The notes beneath the pieces are model-generated. The model ran no database searches, had not been told where the DNA came from, and was given only the letters and a program-made list of their open reading frames with translations. Shown one piece after another: positions 18,215-28,263 of a stretch of DNA of 64,000 nt. How positions within the stretch are numbered: the first letter of the stretch is position 1; each line of letters opens with the position of its first letter. The translations under genes and the position numbers were made by a program. Origin of the DNA: Parvimonas micra (lineage in GTDB: Bacteria > Bacillota > Clostridia > Tissierellales > Peptoniphilaceae); NCBI RefSeq assembly GCF_037482165.1, contig NZ_CP148048.1, forward strand, positions 744,001-808,000, given 5' to 3'.

Positions 18215-20119
18215 CTATTTCACCAATATTCTTTCATTATCTTTTCTTAAAGTTATCTTTTCTTTATCTAAAAATTCAAGTAATTCCATAGAGGATTTTC
18301 TATTAGAATTTAATAAATCTCTTGCATCTGAGACAGAAATAGTTCCATTTCTTATTATAAATTCCCTAATCATATTTACAGCTAAGTTATAATTATCTTT
18401 AAGCATATAACCTGAATCTAATTTCACAATGTCTTTATTAGCTATCAAATACAATATAAGTTCCTTAAAGTGTTCGATTGTAATATTTAAACTAAAATCG
18501 TCAAAATTTAAAATTGAGAATTTACTTGAATTAAATATGTTTTTAATATTTTTAATATATTTAGAATCTTCATCATCTAATGAAACTGTAAAATCTAGAG
18601 TAGAAATATATTCATCTGAAACTTTAAAATTATCTGAAATTAAGTAGTTCATAAATTCATTTTTTGTTTTTCCACTTAAAGAATCAAAAAATTTTGATTT
18701 AATAGTTTCTTTTGAAACTCCAATTCTTTTTGGGTATTTAACATGAAAATCTTCTATAAATTTAGTTATTTTTTTACATAACATTGCTATATATCTATCT
18801 GATAAAATTAATCTATCAGAATTATTTCCAAAAGAAACAACTCTATTTTCATTTATTAATTCATCAATAAATTTAGAAATATTATTATCTGAATCTGATA
18901 AAAAATTGTAATAATTTTTTTCTATATAGAATTTTTCACTAAATCTATCTATGTAATTATATATATATTCTTTGAAATTACAATTATCAAGATTTTTAAT
19001 TTTTTCTATATCATAACTATTAAATCTTTTTTTCTTAGTAGCATTTGGATCAATAATATATCCTCCACCAATAGTATATAGTGGTGAAAATAATCTTAAT
19101 ATAAATCTATCATTTCTTTTACTAATGATAGGTTCTTCCAATCTTAATTGAACTATATATTCTTTATTTGATTCTAACACGTCATTTTCTAATAAGATTG
19201 CTCTACATAAAACTTCACTGGAACCTATATATAAATGAAATCTTGTTCTATTAGTAATTTCAAAAGGTAAATTAATTGTCTTTAATTTTACATCTATAAT
19301 ACTACTCTCAGTAAAAGTGTTATTAGGAACTAGTACTGAACCCTTTGGAACATCTTCTTTTTTGATATTTGCGAGATTTACAGCAACACGTTGACCAGAA
19401 TAAGCCGAATTAACATTATTGTCATGTACTTGTAAATTTCTAACCTTTGTTATTTTGTTTGAAGGATAAATTAGAATTTCATCATCAAGATTCAGTGTTC
19501 CTGATATTAATGTTCCTGTAACAACAGTCCCAAATCCCGTTATTGAGAATGATCTATCAACATATAATCTTGGATTTGAATTTAAATCTTTTTCAGGTAA
19601 AGTATCTACAATTCTAATTATTTCATTTTTTAGTTTATCGATTCCAATTTTTTCAGTTGATGATACTTCTATTATTTTAGCATCTTCTAAAAATGTTCCA
19701 GAAACTTCATCAGCTATATCTAATTTAACAAGTTCAATCCAATCTTTATCAACTAAATCGCATTTTGTTAAAGCAATAATTCCATTTTTTATACCTATTA
19801 AATTTAGAATATCTAAATGTTCCTTAGTTTGAGCCATGATTCCTTCATCAGCAGCTACAACTAAAATTATCATATCCATTCCACAAATACCGGATAACAT
19901 ATTTTTTATAAACTTTTCATGACCAGGAACGTCAATAATTCCTACTCTAAGTTCATCATTTAAATCAAAATGAGTAAATCCTAATTCAATAGATATACCT
20001 CTATTTTGTTCTTCTTTTAATCTATCTGTATTTCTTCCAGTTAATGCTCTTATTAAAGTTGTTTTACCGTGATCTATATGTCCGGCTGTTCCTACGATAA
20101 TATTTTTCTTATTATCCAT
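18215..20119 (-). CDS. selB: selenocysteine-specific elongation factor
   Basis: SelB brings Sec-tRNA(Sec) to UGA codons marked by a SECIS hairpin. The GTPase domain is clear (GTAGHIDHGKTTLIRALTG at residues 10-28, DVPGHEKFIKN, TKCD), followed by EF-Tu-like barrels and, in the C-terminal third, winged-helix repeats that bind SECIS RNA (ending KEKITLRKDNERILVK). The length of 634 is normal. The stop is 1 nt before the upstream gene boundary with selA, and the start follows GGAG. It is part of selD-selA-selB. Confidence 0.95.
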   Translation of the reverse strand: MDNKKNIIVGTAGHIDHGKTTLIRALTGRNTDRLKEEQNRGISIELGFTHFDLNDELRVGIIDVPGHEKFIKNMLSGICGMDMIILVVAADEGIMAQTKEHLDILNLIGIKNGIIALTKCDLVDKDWIELVKLDIADEVSGTFLEDAKIIEVSSTEKIGIDKLKNEIIRIVDTLPEKDLNSNPRLYVDRSFSITGFGTVVTGTLISGTLNLDDEILIYPSNKITKVRNLQVHDNNVNSAYSGQRVAVNLANIKKEDVPKGSVLVPNNTFTESSIIDVKLKTINLPFEITNRTRFHLYIGSSEVLCRAILLENDVLESNKEYIVQLRLEEPIISKRNDRFILRLFSPLYTIGGGYIIDPNATKKKRFNSYDIEKIKNLDNCNFKEYIYNYIDRFSEKFYIEKNYYNFLSDSDNNISKFIDELINENRVVSFGNNSDRLILSDRYIAMLCKKITKFIEDFHVKYPKRIGVSKETIKSKFFDSLSGKTKNEFMNYLISDNFKVSDEYISTLDFTVSLDDEDSKYIKNIKNIFNSSKFSILNFDDFSLNITIEHFKELILYLIANKDIVKLDSGYMLKDNYNLAVNMIREFIIRNGTISVSDARDLLNSNRKSSMELLEFLDKEKITLRKDNERILVK

Positions 20120-20120
20120 A

Positions 20121-21521
20121 TTATTCTCCTATTAACGAATTTAATGCATCTTTAATTATACAAAATTCATTTTCAAAAATTGTTCTCACATCAAAAATTA
20201 AATTTCCTTTATAAATTCTTGTAATTATTGGAATTTTATTACTTCTTAACTTTTCTTCTAATTCATTTTCTGTAAATGATTTTGAAATTACTTTTATAGC
20301 CTTAGATGGTAATTTTTGAGTTGGAAGTGAACCTGCACCAACTTCTGAATCGATATCTATAATTTCATAAGAAAATTCATTATTTTCTCCCAAATATTCG
20401 ATAAGTTTTTGGGCTTTATCGTATAGTTTCTCAATTTTTATAGTTAACATATTTAATGTTGGTATCTTTGAAATAGCTAATTCTTCGTCAATATAATATG
20501 AAAATACAGCTTCTAATGCTGACAAAGTAAATTTATCAACTCTTAAAGCTCTAGTTAATTGATTTTTTTTCATTTTTTCAATATATTCTTTTTTACCAAC
20601 AATAATACCTGCTTGAACTCCACCAAGCAATTTATCTCCGCTGAAACTTACAATATCAACACCATTTTTAATACATTCTTGGACAGTCGGTTCATGAGAT
20701 AATCCATATTTAGATAAATCTATAAGAACTCCAGAACCTAAGTCTTCAATAATAGGAATATTATATTTTTCTTTTAAACTATTTAATTCAAATGAAGACA
20801 CAGCTTCAGTAAATCCTAAAATTTTAAAATTACTTTGATGAACTTTAAACAGTGCTGCTGTATTTTCATCAATGGCATTTTCATAATCTCTAAGATGTGT
20901 TTTATTGGTTGTCCCTATTTCTTTTAGTTCTGCTCCACTTTCTCTACAAACATCAGGAATTCTAAATGATCCTCCAATTTCAACAAGCTCACTTCTACTT
21001 GTAATTACATTCTTTCCCTTTGCTATTGTAGATAGAATCAACATAACTGCCGCAGCATTATTATTTACAACCATACAGTCTTCTGCCCCGGTAATTTTTT
21101 TTATAATTTCACTTAAATGAGAATATCTCGATCCACGTTCTCCTTTTTCTAAATTATATTCAAGATTAGAATATCCGATTGAAACTTTTTTAATATTTTC
21201 AAAAATTTCATTATTTAAAACAGATCTTCCTAAATTAGTATGAATAACAACTCCTGATGCATTAACAACATTTCTTAAACTGAATGTTTTTTTGTTCATT
21301 AAATTATCTTTAATGTTATCAATTAGATTTTCAATCTTATTTGATATAATATTTTTATCATATCCATTAGAAATATTATTTCGAATATTATCTAGTTCTT
21401 CATGAATTGATTCCATAACTAAATTTTTTGAATTTTTATCTAATAAATCTTTTATTACTTTATTATCTAATATTTGATCAACTTTAGGTATCATTTTGTA
21501 TAAATTCATAGTCTTCTCCAC
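20121..21521 (-). CDS. selA: L-seryl-tRNA(Sec) selenium transferase
   Basis: SelA is a PLP enzyme that turns Ser-tRNA(Sec) into Sec-tRNA(Sec) using selenophosphate. The PLP-lysine motif SFSGDKLLGGVQAGI (Lys about residue 298), the glycine-rich VVNNNAAAVMLIL and the N-terminal tRNA-binding region (NVVNASGVVIHTNLGRS) are visible in 466 residues. It lies between selD (23 nt upstream) and selB (1 nt downstream). Confidence 0.96.
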   Translation of the reverse strand: MEKTMNLYKMIPKVDQILDNKVIKDLLDKNSKNLVMESIHEELDNIRNNISNGYDKNIISNKIENLIDNIKDNLMNKKTFSLRNVVNASGVVIHTNLGRSVLNNEIFENIKKVSIGYSNLEYNLEKGERGSRYSHLSEIIKKITGAEDCMVVNNNAAAVMLILSTIAKGKNVITSRSELVEIGGSFRIPDVCRESGAELKEIGTTNKTHLRDYENAIDENTAALFKVHQSNFKILGFTEAVSSFELNSLKEKYNIPIIEDLGSGVLIDLSKYGLSHEPTVQECIKNGVDIVSFSGDKLLGGVQAGIIVGKKEYIEKMKKNQLTRALRVDKFTLSALEAVFSYYIDEELAISKIPTLNMLTIKIEKLYDKAQKLIEYLGENNEFSYEIIDIDSEVGAGSLPTQKLPSKAIKVISKSFTENELEEKLRSNKIPIITRIYKGNLIFDVRTIFENEFCIIKDALNSLIGE

Positions 21522-21544
21522 TTTAAAATTACTTAATTATATTA

Positions 21545-22600
21545 TTATTTTATTATTAAATATTTTTCTTTTTTTTCTACAACTTTACCAACAACAGCAA
21601 ATCTTGTTGGAATACCTCTTAAATTATTTAGAATATCTACTACTTCGTTTTCAGGAACTGTAATTAGAAGTCCACCTGATGTTTCAGGATTAAACATTAC
21701 ATTTAAAAGAGATTCATTTATTTCTTTTCCCACCATATAGTTATTTCCAACAAATTTTTTATTATCGTAGCAACCTTTAGGAATAAGTCCAATATTAGCA
21801 TAATCTATTGCACCCTTTAAAATAGGTAAGTTAGAACTATCAAGTACAAAAGTGGTATCTGATCCTTTAGCCATTTCATAACAATGGCCCATTAATCCAA
21901 ATCCTGTAATATCCGTACAAGAATTAATTGTATAATTTTCTATCGATCTTTTTGCGTATTTGTTAAGAGTTTCCATAGTATGAACTGCATCTGCAATTTC
22001 TTTTTCAGTTGCAACTCCACCTTTTATAGCAGTATTTATTATTCCGAGACCTAATGGCTTTGTTAAAATTAAAATATCACCAATTCTAGCAGAGGAATTT
22101 TTCCAAACTTTATTAGGATGAACAAAACCCGAAACACTTAACCCATATTTCGGTTCATCATCTTGAACAGTATGTCCTCCAATTAGTAAACATTCAGCTT
22201 CTTGCATTTTTTCAAGTCCACCTTTTAATATTTCTGTTAAAATCTTTGGAGGTAAACAATTTGGGAAACATACAATATTCATCGCCATAGTTGGTTCTCC
22301 ACCCATTGCATAAACGTCTGAAAGAGAATTAGCAGCGGCAATTTTGCCAAAAGTATACGGATCATCAACTATAGGAGTAAAAAAGTCTAAAGTCTCAATT
22401 AATGCTAGTTCATTATTAATCTTATAAACAGCTGCATCATCAGAAGTTTCTATTCCTACAATTAAATCTTCACTTATTGAAGTGCTGTTATCCAATCCTG
22501 ATAATACCTCGTCCAGAATATCTGGACCAACTTTAGCTGCTCATCCCGAAGTTTTAGCATATGAAGTTAATTTTATATCTTTTAAATTAGTATCTTTCAT
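21545..22600 (-). CDS. selD: selenophosphate synthetase containing selenocysteine (in-frame UGA)
   Basis: SelD makes selenophosphate from selenide and ATP. The obvious open frame begins at 22495, but the true start is the ATG at 22600. Reading on from it gives MKDTNLKDIKLTSYAKTSG, then TGA at 22541-22543, then AAKVGPDILDEVLSGLDNS in the same frame. The UGA falls exactly at the catalytic Cys/Sec position of SelD, so codon 20 is selenocysteine. The SECIS hairpin follows. The ATP-binding motif GIETSDDAAVYKI and GGHTVQDDEPKYGLS are intact. The full length of 351 matches the family. It starts 10 nt after comEA, behind TAGGAGAAAATA. Confidence 0.94.
22508..22543 (-). promoter_or_regulatory. UGA (Sec) codon and bacterial SECIS hairpin in selD
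   Basis: The TGA occupies 22541-22543. Thirteen nt after it (on the - strand) a perfect stem GTCCAG (22527-22522) / CTGGAC (22516-22511) closes a 5-nt loop. Bacterial SECIS elements sit within the coding sequence directly after the UGA, as here. Confidence 0.8.
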
Positions 22601-22609
22601 TATTTTCTC

Positions 22610-23230
22610 CTAATCTACTGTTATATCATTTTTTATTTTTTCAAAAGTTTTCTTTCCAATTCCCGAAACTTTTGTAATATCTTCAATTTTAGTAAATTTC
22701 TTTTTTTCTCTATACTCTATTATAAGTTTAGCTTTATTCTCTCCTATTCCAGTTAATTTACAAAGCTCTTCCTTACTTGCAGTATTAATATTAATTAATT
22801 TACTATTACTTTCAATGGAGCTATTATCAACATCTCTAGATTCATTGTGTGAATCTCCATTAGTTTCTCCAATTTTGAAAATATGTATTTTCATTTCATC
22901 TTTAAGTTTTGTAGCCAAATTAATTTTGCTTTTTTCAGCATTTTCAGTTAATCCACCTGCTGCTTGAATTGCGTCATTAACTCTATCCCCTATTTTCATC
23001 TTATATACACCAGGTTTTTTTACTTCTCCATCAATATGTACATATATTTCTAAATTTTGATCTTTATTTTCTGAAGAGTTTTCTTCATTTTGGAGTTTGC
23101 TTTCATTGTGAATATTTTCTACAGCTTTTTTCTCGTTAGTAGATGTTAAATATTTATAAGTAAATCCAAGAACAGTTAATCCTAAAAACATACATACAAT
23201 TAAAATTATATCTTTTTTATTCTTTAACAT
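22610..23230 (-). CDS. comEA: ComEA-like DNA receptor
   Basis: ComEA is a membrane-anchored protein that binds incoming DNA during natural transformation. A membrane anchor (about residues 5-27), an acidic/Ser linker, an SLBB domain (IYVHIDGEVKKPGVYKM, about 62-115) and a C-terminal double helix-hairpin-helix DNA-binding domain (ININTASKEELCKLTGIGENKA, VSGIGKKTFEKIK) are visible. The start MLKNKK at 23230 is preferred to a TTG four codons upstream because GAGGTG is well placed. It is the first gene of the operon running into selD. No comEB or comEC follows. Confidence 0.9.
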   Translation of the reverse strand: MLKNKKDIILIVCMFLGLTVLGFTYKYLTSTNEKKAVENIHNESKLQNEENSSENKDQNLEIYVHIDGEVKKPGVYKMKIGDRVNDAIQAAGGLTENAEKSKINLATKLKDEMKIHIFKIGETNGDSHNESRDVDNSSIESNSKLININTASKEELCKLTGIGENKAKLIIEYREKKKFTKIEDITKVSGIGKKTFEKIKNDITVD

Positions 23231-23390
23231 AATACACCTCAATTATTGCAATTACGAAATAAAAATACATTATAATTATAACATATTATTACAAAAAAAT
23301 CTATTTTTAATTAATTAAGATATAATATATTAAATAATTTTAATATATTAAATAAATGTATAATATTTTCTTGCATATTATTACTAAAAA

Positions 23391-23416
23391 ATGAGATGCA
23401 AAGTGCACCTCATTTT
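23391..23416 (-). terminator. asnS terminator
   Basis: On the - strand, ATGAGGTGCA-CTT-TGCATCTCAT forms a 10-bp stem (one G-T pair) followed by a T-run, 15 nt after asnS. Confidence 0.8.
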
Positions 23417-23429
23417 AAAAATTATAATA

Positions 23430-24815
23430 TTAAAATTCACATAATCCTACTGTTCTTGGGAAAGGTAATACGTCTCTTATATTTTGCATTCCTGTTAGAT
23501 ACATTAACATCCTTTCAAATCCTAATCCATAACCACCATGTTTTGTTCCACCAAACCTTCTTAAGTCTAAATACCAAGAATAATCTTCAATATTCATATT
23601 TGAATCTTTCATTTTTTGTTCTAATATTTCAAGTCTTTCTTCTCTTTGACTTCCTCCTATTAGTTCTCCTATACCTGGAACTAACATATCTGTTGCTGCA
23701 ACAGTTTTATTATCATCATTCAATCTCATATAGAACGCTTTAATTTCTTTTGGATAATCTGTTAAAAATACAGGACCCTTTACGATTTTTTCACAGATAT
23801 ATCTTTCATGCTCTGTTTTCAAATCAACTCCCCATTCAACTGGGTATTTGAAATTTTCTTTAGATGATTTTAATATTTCAATTGCTTCAGTATATGTCAT
23901 AACCTTAAATTCTGAATTAACAACAGAATTTAATCTTTCGAGCAATCCGTTATCTATAAAATCGTTAAAAAACTTCATTTCATCAGGAGCATTTTCTAAA
24001 ACGAATTTAATAATATATTTAACCATATCTTCTGATAATTTAATAACATCTTTTAAATCAGCAAAAGCTATTTCTGGTTCAATCATCCAAAATTCAGCAG
24101 CATGTCTTGTAGTATTTGAATTTTCAGCTCTAAATGTTGGTCCAAATGTATAGATATTTCTATATGCCATTGCGAATGCTTCACCTTCTAATTGACCACT
24201 AACAGTTAAATTTGTTGGTTTAGAAAAAAAGTCTTGAGAAAAATCAACTTCTCCATTTTTTGTTCTAGGTAGATTGTCTATATCTAAATTTGTCACTCTA
24301 AACATTTCGCCAGCACCTTCTGCATCACTTGCAGTTATAATTGGTGTGTGTGCATAAACAAATCCTCTTTCGAAAAAGAATTTGTGTAGAGCATAGCTTA
24401 AAATCGATCTAACTCTAAAAACAGCATTAAATGTATTTGCTCTTGGTCTTAGATGTTGGATTGTTCTCAAAAATTCAAATGTGTGTCTTTTCTTTTGAAG
24501 AGGATACTTATCAGTGGACTCTCCTTCAACTACTATTTCAGAGGCATTAATTTCAAAATTTTGTTTTCCACCTAAACTTTTAACAACTTTACCTTTAACT
24601 ATAATTGCGGAAGGTAACAGTAATTTTGATATAGTTTGAAAATTATCTAGTTTTGATTCAACTACAATTTGAATACTTCTGAAAGTTGTTCCATCATTAA
24701 GCTCTATAAAACCAATATTATTATTAAAACGACTATTTTTTATCCAACCTGCCACTTCAACTTCTTTGTCAATAAAATTTTTTTCATTTGCAAAAATATC
24801 TTTTAGTAAAAACAT
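23430..24815 (-). CDS. asnS: asparaginyl-tRNA synthetase
   Basis: This class II synthetase charges tRNA-Asn. The N-terminal OB fold ([24 protein letters not shown]) is followed by the catalytic core with [25 protein letters not shown] (motif 2) and [11 protein letters not shown] plus RDVLPFPRT (motif 3). The 461-residue length is standard. The start follows GAGGAGG, 1 nt after rarA. It ends at a clear terminator. AsnRS rather than AspRS is supported by the ending [10 protein letters not shown]. Confidence 0.96.
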   Translation of the reverse strand: MFLLKDIFANEKNFIDKEVEVAGWIKNSRFNNNIGFIELNDGTTFRSIQIVVESKLDNFQTISKLLLPSAIIVKGKVVKSLGGKQNFEINASEIVVEGESTDKYPLQKKRHTFEFLRTIQHLRPRANTFNAVFRVRSILSYALHKFFFERGFVYAHTPIITASDAEGAGEMFRVTNLDIDNLPRTKNGEVDFSQDFFSKPTNLTVSGQLEGEAFAMAYRNIYTFGPTFRAENSNTTRHAAEFWMIEPEIAFADLKDVIKLSEDMVKYIIKFVLENAPDEMKFFNDFIDNGLLERLNSVVNSEFKVMTYTEAIEILKSSKENFKYPVEWGVDLKTEHERYICEKIVKGPVFLTDYPKEIKAFYMRLNDDNKTVAATDMLVPGIGELIGGSQREERLEILEQKMKDSNMNIEDYSWYLDLRRFGGTKHGGYGLGFERMLMYLTGMQNIRDVLPFPRTVGLCEF

Positions 24816-24816
24816 T

Positions 24817-26103
24817 CTATTCCTCCTCTAATTTATCAAAAAAATTTTTTTCATATCCAATATTTTTTGGGTTATAAAATTTTATATCTTTAATTTTTTC
24901 AGGTAAATATTCTTGACCTGTAACCATATTTTCATAGTCGTGAGGATACTTATATTCCTCATTTTTTTTAGATATTGATCTTGAAGTTTGTAAAAAGATA
25001 GGAACTTCTTCAAGTCCATTTTCTTTAATAAATTTTAATGCCTTATTTATAGCTAAGTATGATGAGTTGCTTTTTTCACTACATGCAAGGTAAATGGCAC
25101 ATTGTGATAAAATAATCCTTGCTTCAGGCATTCCTAATTTTTTTACAGATTCTGCACATGAATTTGCTAAAATCAGTGCATTTGGATTTGCATTTCCAAT
25201 ATCTTCTGATGCAAAGATTATCATTCTTCTTGCAATAAAATTGATATCTTCACCAGAAATTAACATTGACGCTAAATAATAAACAACAGCATCAGGATCT
25301 CCTATTCTCATAGATTTTATAAAAGCAGAAATGAAATTATAATGTTTATCTGAATTTTTATCATAATATACTTTTACCTTGTCAAGAATATTCTTGATTT
25401 TATTTTCAGATATAACTTTATCTTCAGATTCAATATTGTCAATAATTAATTCAAGATAATTTAATGCCGTTCTTGCATCTCCATTTGACATTTTTATTAA
25501 ATAGCTTATGCCATCTTCTGTATAGCTTATTTTTTTATTCTTTAAAATTTCATCATTTAAAATAGCATTGTCAATTATATCTTTTAAATGTTCAAAACTA
25601 AGTGCTTGTAATTCAAAAACAATAACTCTTGATAATAATGCATTATTTACTTCATAAGCAGGATTTTCTGTAGTAGCTCCAATAAATATTATATCTCCAT
25701 TTTCAACAAATTCTAGTAGATAATCTTGTTGCATTTTATTGAATCTATGTATCTCATCTATAAATAATATAGTTCTTTTATTATACATTGATAAATTATC
25801 TTTTGCAAGTTCAATTATTTCTTTAATCTCCTTTGTTCCAGATGTAACTGCAGAAATTTTTACAAAATAATTATCAGTAGTACTAGAAATAATATTTGCA
25901 AGTGATGTTTTCCCAGATCCTGGTGGACCATATAATATCATTGACGAAAATCTATTATTTTTTATCATGTTTTTTAGCACAGAATTATTTTTTATTATAT
26001 TATCTTGACCAATAAAAAAAGATAAATCCTTTGGTCTCATTCTTTCGGCCAATGGTTTTGATAATTTAGAAAATAAATTGTAATTCATTTTAAATAAATC
26101 CAT
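24817..26103 (-). CDS. rarA: replication-associated recombination ATPase RarA (MgsA)
   Basis: RarA is an AAA+ ATPase that acts at stalled replication forks. Walker A ([16 protein letters not shown], about residues 56-71), Walker B ([16 protein letters not shown]), sensor 1 (IGATTENP) and the C-terminal tetramerisation domain ([30 protein letters not shown]) are diagnostic. It has 428 residues. It lies downstream of rplS, separated by a terminator. Confidence 0.95.
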   Translation of the reverse strand: MDLFKMNYNLFSKLSKPLAERMRPKDLSFFIGQDNIIKNNSVLKNMIKNNRFSSMILYGPPGSGKTSLANIISSTTDNYFVKISAVTSGTKEIKEIIELAKDNLSMYNKRTILFIDEIHRFNKMQQDYLLEFVENGDIIFIGATTENPAYEVNNALLSRVIVFELQALSFEHLKDIIDNAILNDEILKNKKISYTEDGISYLIKMSNGDARTALNYLELIIDNIESEDKVISENKIKNILDKVKVYYDKNSDKHYNFISAFIKSMRIGDPDAVVYYLASMLISGEDINFIARRMIIFASEDIGNANPNALILANSCAESVKKLGMPEARIILSQCAIYLACSEKSNSSYLAINKALKFIKENGLEEVPIFLQTSRSISKKNEEYKYPHDYENMVTGQEYLPEKIKDIKFYNPKNIGYEKNFFDKLEEE

Positions 26104-26126
26104 ATTTTCCTCTTTTCTATAAAATT

Positions 26127-26150
26127 AGTACCTCGAAAACTCGAGGTACT
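26127..26150 (-). terminator. rplS terminator
   Basis: A 10-bp stem AGTACCTCGA/TCGAGGTACT with a 4-nt loop, directly after rplS and before rarA; on the - strand it is followed by AATTTTAT. Confidence 0.75.
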
Positions 26151-26156
26151 TAATTT

Positions 26157-26504
26157 TTAATATTTCTTTAATTCTTTAACTTTTGAAGCCTTACCTACTC
26201 TGTCTCTTAAGTAATATAATTTTGCACGTCTTACTTTACCACGTCTAATTACTTTTAAACTTTCAATTCTTGGTGAATGAATTGGGAATGTTCTTTCAAC
26301 ACCAACTCCTTGTAATACTCTTCTTACAGTAAAAGTTGCTCTTGAGCCTTTTCCTTGTTTTTTAATTACAGTTCCTTCAAAAGCTTGAACTCTTTCTCTA
26401 TTTCCTTCTTTGATTTTATATCCGATAACAACTGTATCACCAACATTAAAATCAAATTTTTCTTGTCTTAATTGTTCATTTTCAATTTGTTTTATTATAT
26501 CCAT
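26157..26504 (-). CDS. rplS: 50S ribosomal protein L19
   Basis: L19 lies at the subunit interface of the ribosome. The sequence [34 protein letters not shown] and [20 protein letters not shown] is typical, 115 residues. The ATG at 26504 is chosen over a longer frame because AGGAGG stands 7 nt before it. It is the last gene of the ylxM-ffh-rpsP-khpA-rimM-trmD-rplS operon. Confidence 0.97.
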   Translation of the reverse strand: MDIIKQIENEQLRQEKFDFNVGDTVVIGYKIKEGNRERVQAFEGTVIKKQGKGSRATFTVRRVLQGVGVERTFPIHSPRIESLKVIRRGKVRRAKLYYLRDRVGKASKVKELKKY

Positions 26505-26562
26505 AATAATTCCTCCTAATATCAATGTTCTTAATTTATTTTATATAAACTAGAGGAACATC

Positions 26563-27255
26563 CTATTTATTTTTTAAAATGTACTTTTCATATAAGTCAG
26601 GTCTTTTTTTCTTTGTATTTTCTAATGAAGACTCTTCTCTCCATTTTTCAATTTCTTTATGATTTCCACTAAGTAAAACTTCTGGAACTTCAATTCCATT
26701 AAAATCTCGAGGTCTTGTAAAAACATCATATTGTAACAAGTTATTATAATGCGAATCCGTAGAAGCACTTTCTGAATTACCTAATACTCCATCAACCATT
26801 CTACAAACAGCATCCATAAGTAACATAGCAGGAATTTCTCCTCCTGTTACAACATAATCGCCTACAGAAATTTCTTCATCTACATAATTATTTATAATTC
26901 TGGAATCAATACCTTCATAATGTCCACATAGAAATATTAAATGTTCTTTTTTAGATAACTCTTTACATTTATTTTGTGTTAAAACTTCTCCCTGCGGAGA
27001 TAGAAATACGACTTTAGAATTATCTTTTTTACTAAAATTTATAGCATCGAAAACAGGTTGAACTGTCATCAACATACCTGCTCCACCACCATATATTTCA
27101 TCATCAACTTTATTATGTTTGTCTTTAGAAAAATCTCTGATATTCAAAATTTCAAGTTCAATAACGCCTTTTTCAATGGCTTTGCCCAAGACACCATAAT
27201 TTCTTATTGAGTCAATAAATTCTGGAAACAAAGTTAAAATTGTAATCTTAATCAT
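26563..27255 (-). CDS. trmD: tRNA (guanine-37-N1)-methyltransferase
   Basis: TrmD methylates G37 next to the anticodon, preventing frameshifts. It is a SPOUT knot enzyme; the motifs DDEIYGGGAGMLMTVQPV, HYEGIDSRI and SVGDYVVTGGEIPAM (SAM-binding knot) are clear, 230 residues. Its start overlaps the end of rimM by 8 nt. Confidence 0.97.
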   Translation of the reverse strand: MIKITILTLFPEFIDSIRNYGVLGKAIEKGVIELEILNIRDFSKDKHNKVDDEIYGGGAGMLMTVQPVFDAINFSKKDNSKVVFLSPQGEVLTQNKCKELSKKEHLIFLCGHYEGIDSRIINNYVDEEISVGDYVVTGGEIPAMLLMDAVCRMVDGVLGNSESASTDSHYNNLLQYDVFTRPRDFNGIEVPEVLLSGNHKEIEKWREESSLENTKKKRPDLYEKYILKNK

Positions 27256-27748
27256 TTAACATACCATCTATTATATTTACTTTCATTATTGATTTATTAA
27301 TATCAACATCTTTTATAAACTCTTTTACTGCTGGTACATATACATTTTTTCCATTGTAATCAATTTCATAAACATCATTAGCCAATGTTGTCAAAACATT
27401 TTTTATTTTTCCAATAAATTTATCTTCTTGATCATATACATCAACTCCTATCAGTTTATATATATAATATTCATCTTCAGGAAGTTCTAATAAATTACTT
27501 TCTTCAATAAAAAGTCCTTTATTTTTAAATTCTAACACTTGATTTATATTGTCATACTCATTAAAAGCTAATAAAGCAAGATCAGAACTCAACTCTCTGA
27601 CGGATTTAATAGTAACAGGTATTTTTTTATCAATATAAAATATACAACCCGCATTAAATCTATCAGTATTGGAAGTTAATGAATAAATTTTTACAGTACC
27701 TTTTATTCCATGAACATTTATAATTTTTGCAACTTCAATAAATTCCAT
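27248..27748 (-). CDS. rimM: 16S rRNA processing protein RimM
   Basis: RimM assists 30S subunit maturation and binds S19. An N-terminal barrel (VAKIINVHGIKGTVKIYSLTS) and a C-terminal PRC barrel (DEYYIYKLIGVDVYD, VYVPAVKEFIKDVD) are visible, 166 residues. It stands between khpA and trmD, overlapping trmD. Confidence 0.95.
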   Translation of the reverse strand: MEFIEVAKIINVHGIKGTVKIYSLTSNTDRFNAGCIFYIDKKIPVTIKSVRELSSDLALLAFNEYDNINQVLEFKNKGLFIEESNLLELPEDEYYIYKLIGVDVYDQEDKFIGKIKNVLTTLANDVYEIDYNGKNVYVPAVKEFIKDVDINKSIMKVNIIDGMLND

Positions 27749-27752
27749 AATA

Positions 27753-27980
27753 CTAATTTATTTCTATTATTACCTTTTTACCTAACTTCATTGCAGCAGA
27801 TCTAACAATTGTCCTTATAGCTTTAGCAATTTTACCTTGCTTGCCTATGATTTTTCCAATATCATTTTCGTCTGCCTTAATAAAAATCTTTAATACTTCT
27901 CCTTCTTCCTCAGTAGTTATAACTAATTTTTCAGGATTATCAACTAGAGATTTCACAATAAATTCAACTAATTCTTTCAT
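27753..27980 (-). CDS. khpA: KH-domain RNA-binding protein KhpA
   Basis: KhpA is a small RNA-binding protein that acts with KhpB in control of cell elongation and sRNA binding. The 75-residue protein has the KH loop GKIIGKQGKIAKAIRTIV. It lies between rpsP and rimM, the conserved Firmicute location. The start follows AAGGAC. Confidence 0.93.
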   Translation of the reverse strand: MKELVEFIVKSLVDNPEKLVITTEEEGEVLKIFIKADENDIGKIIGKQGKIAKAIRTIVRSAAMKLGKKVIIEIN

Positions 27981-27991
27981 ATATACAGTCC

Positions 27992-28246
27992 TTATTTATT
28001 TTCAGAATATATGTTATTATTTTTAAATAATCTATTTACCGTATCAGTTGGTTTTGCACCATTTTTAATCCAAGCATTTACCTTTTCAGCATCAACTTTA
28101 ATTTCTTTTGATTCTGTTAATGGATTGTAATATCCAATTTCCTCGATAAATTTACCATCTCTTGGTGCTCTTGAATCGGCAACAACTATTCTATAAAATG
28201 GTTTTTTCTTTGAACCCATTCTCTTTAATCTAATCTTAACTGCCAT
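27992..28246 (-). CDS. rpsP: 30S ribosomal protein S16
   Basis: S16 is an assembly protein of the 30S subunit. [31 protein letters not shown] is the diagnostic N-terminus; 84 residues, normal length. The start follows TAAGGAGGACAAT. It is in the ffh-rpsP-khpA cluster. Confidence 0.98.
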   Translation of the reverse strand: MAVKIRLKRMGSKKKPFYRIVVADSRAPRDGKFIEEIGYYNPLTESKEIKVDAEKVNAWIKNGAKPTDTVNRLFKNNNIYSENK

Positions 28247-28263
28247 ATTGTCCTCCTTAAAAT

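Noticed and set aside
20121-22600. tRNA-Sec (selC) gene within the sel cluster
   Set aside because: The gaps between selD, selA and selB are only 1-23 nt, and no long-variable-arm tRNA was seen elsewhere in the window.
24817-24830. rarA and asnS as a frameshifted single gene
   Set aside because: Both are full-length, each with its own ribosome site and complete domain set.
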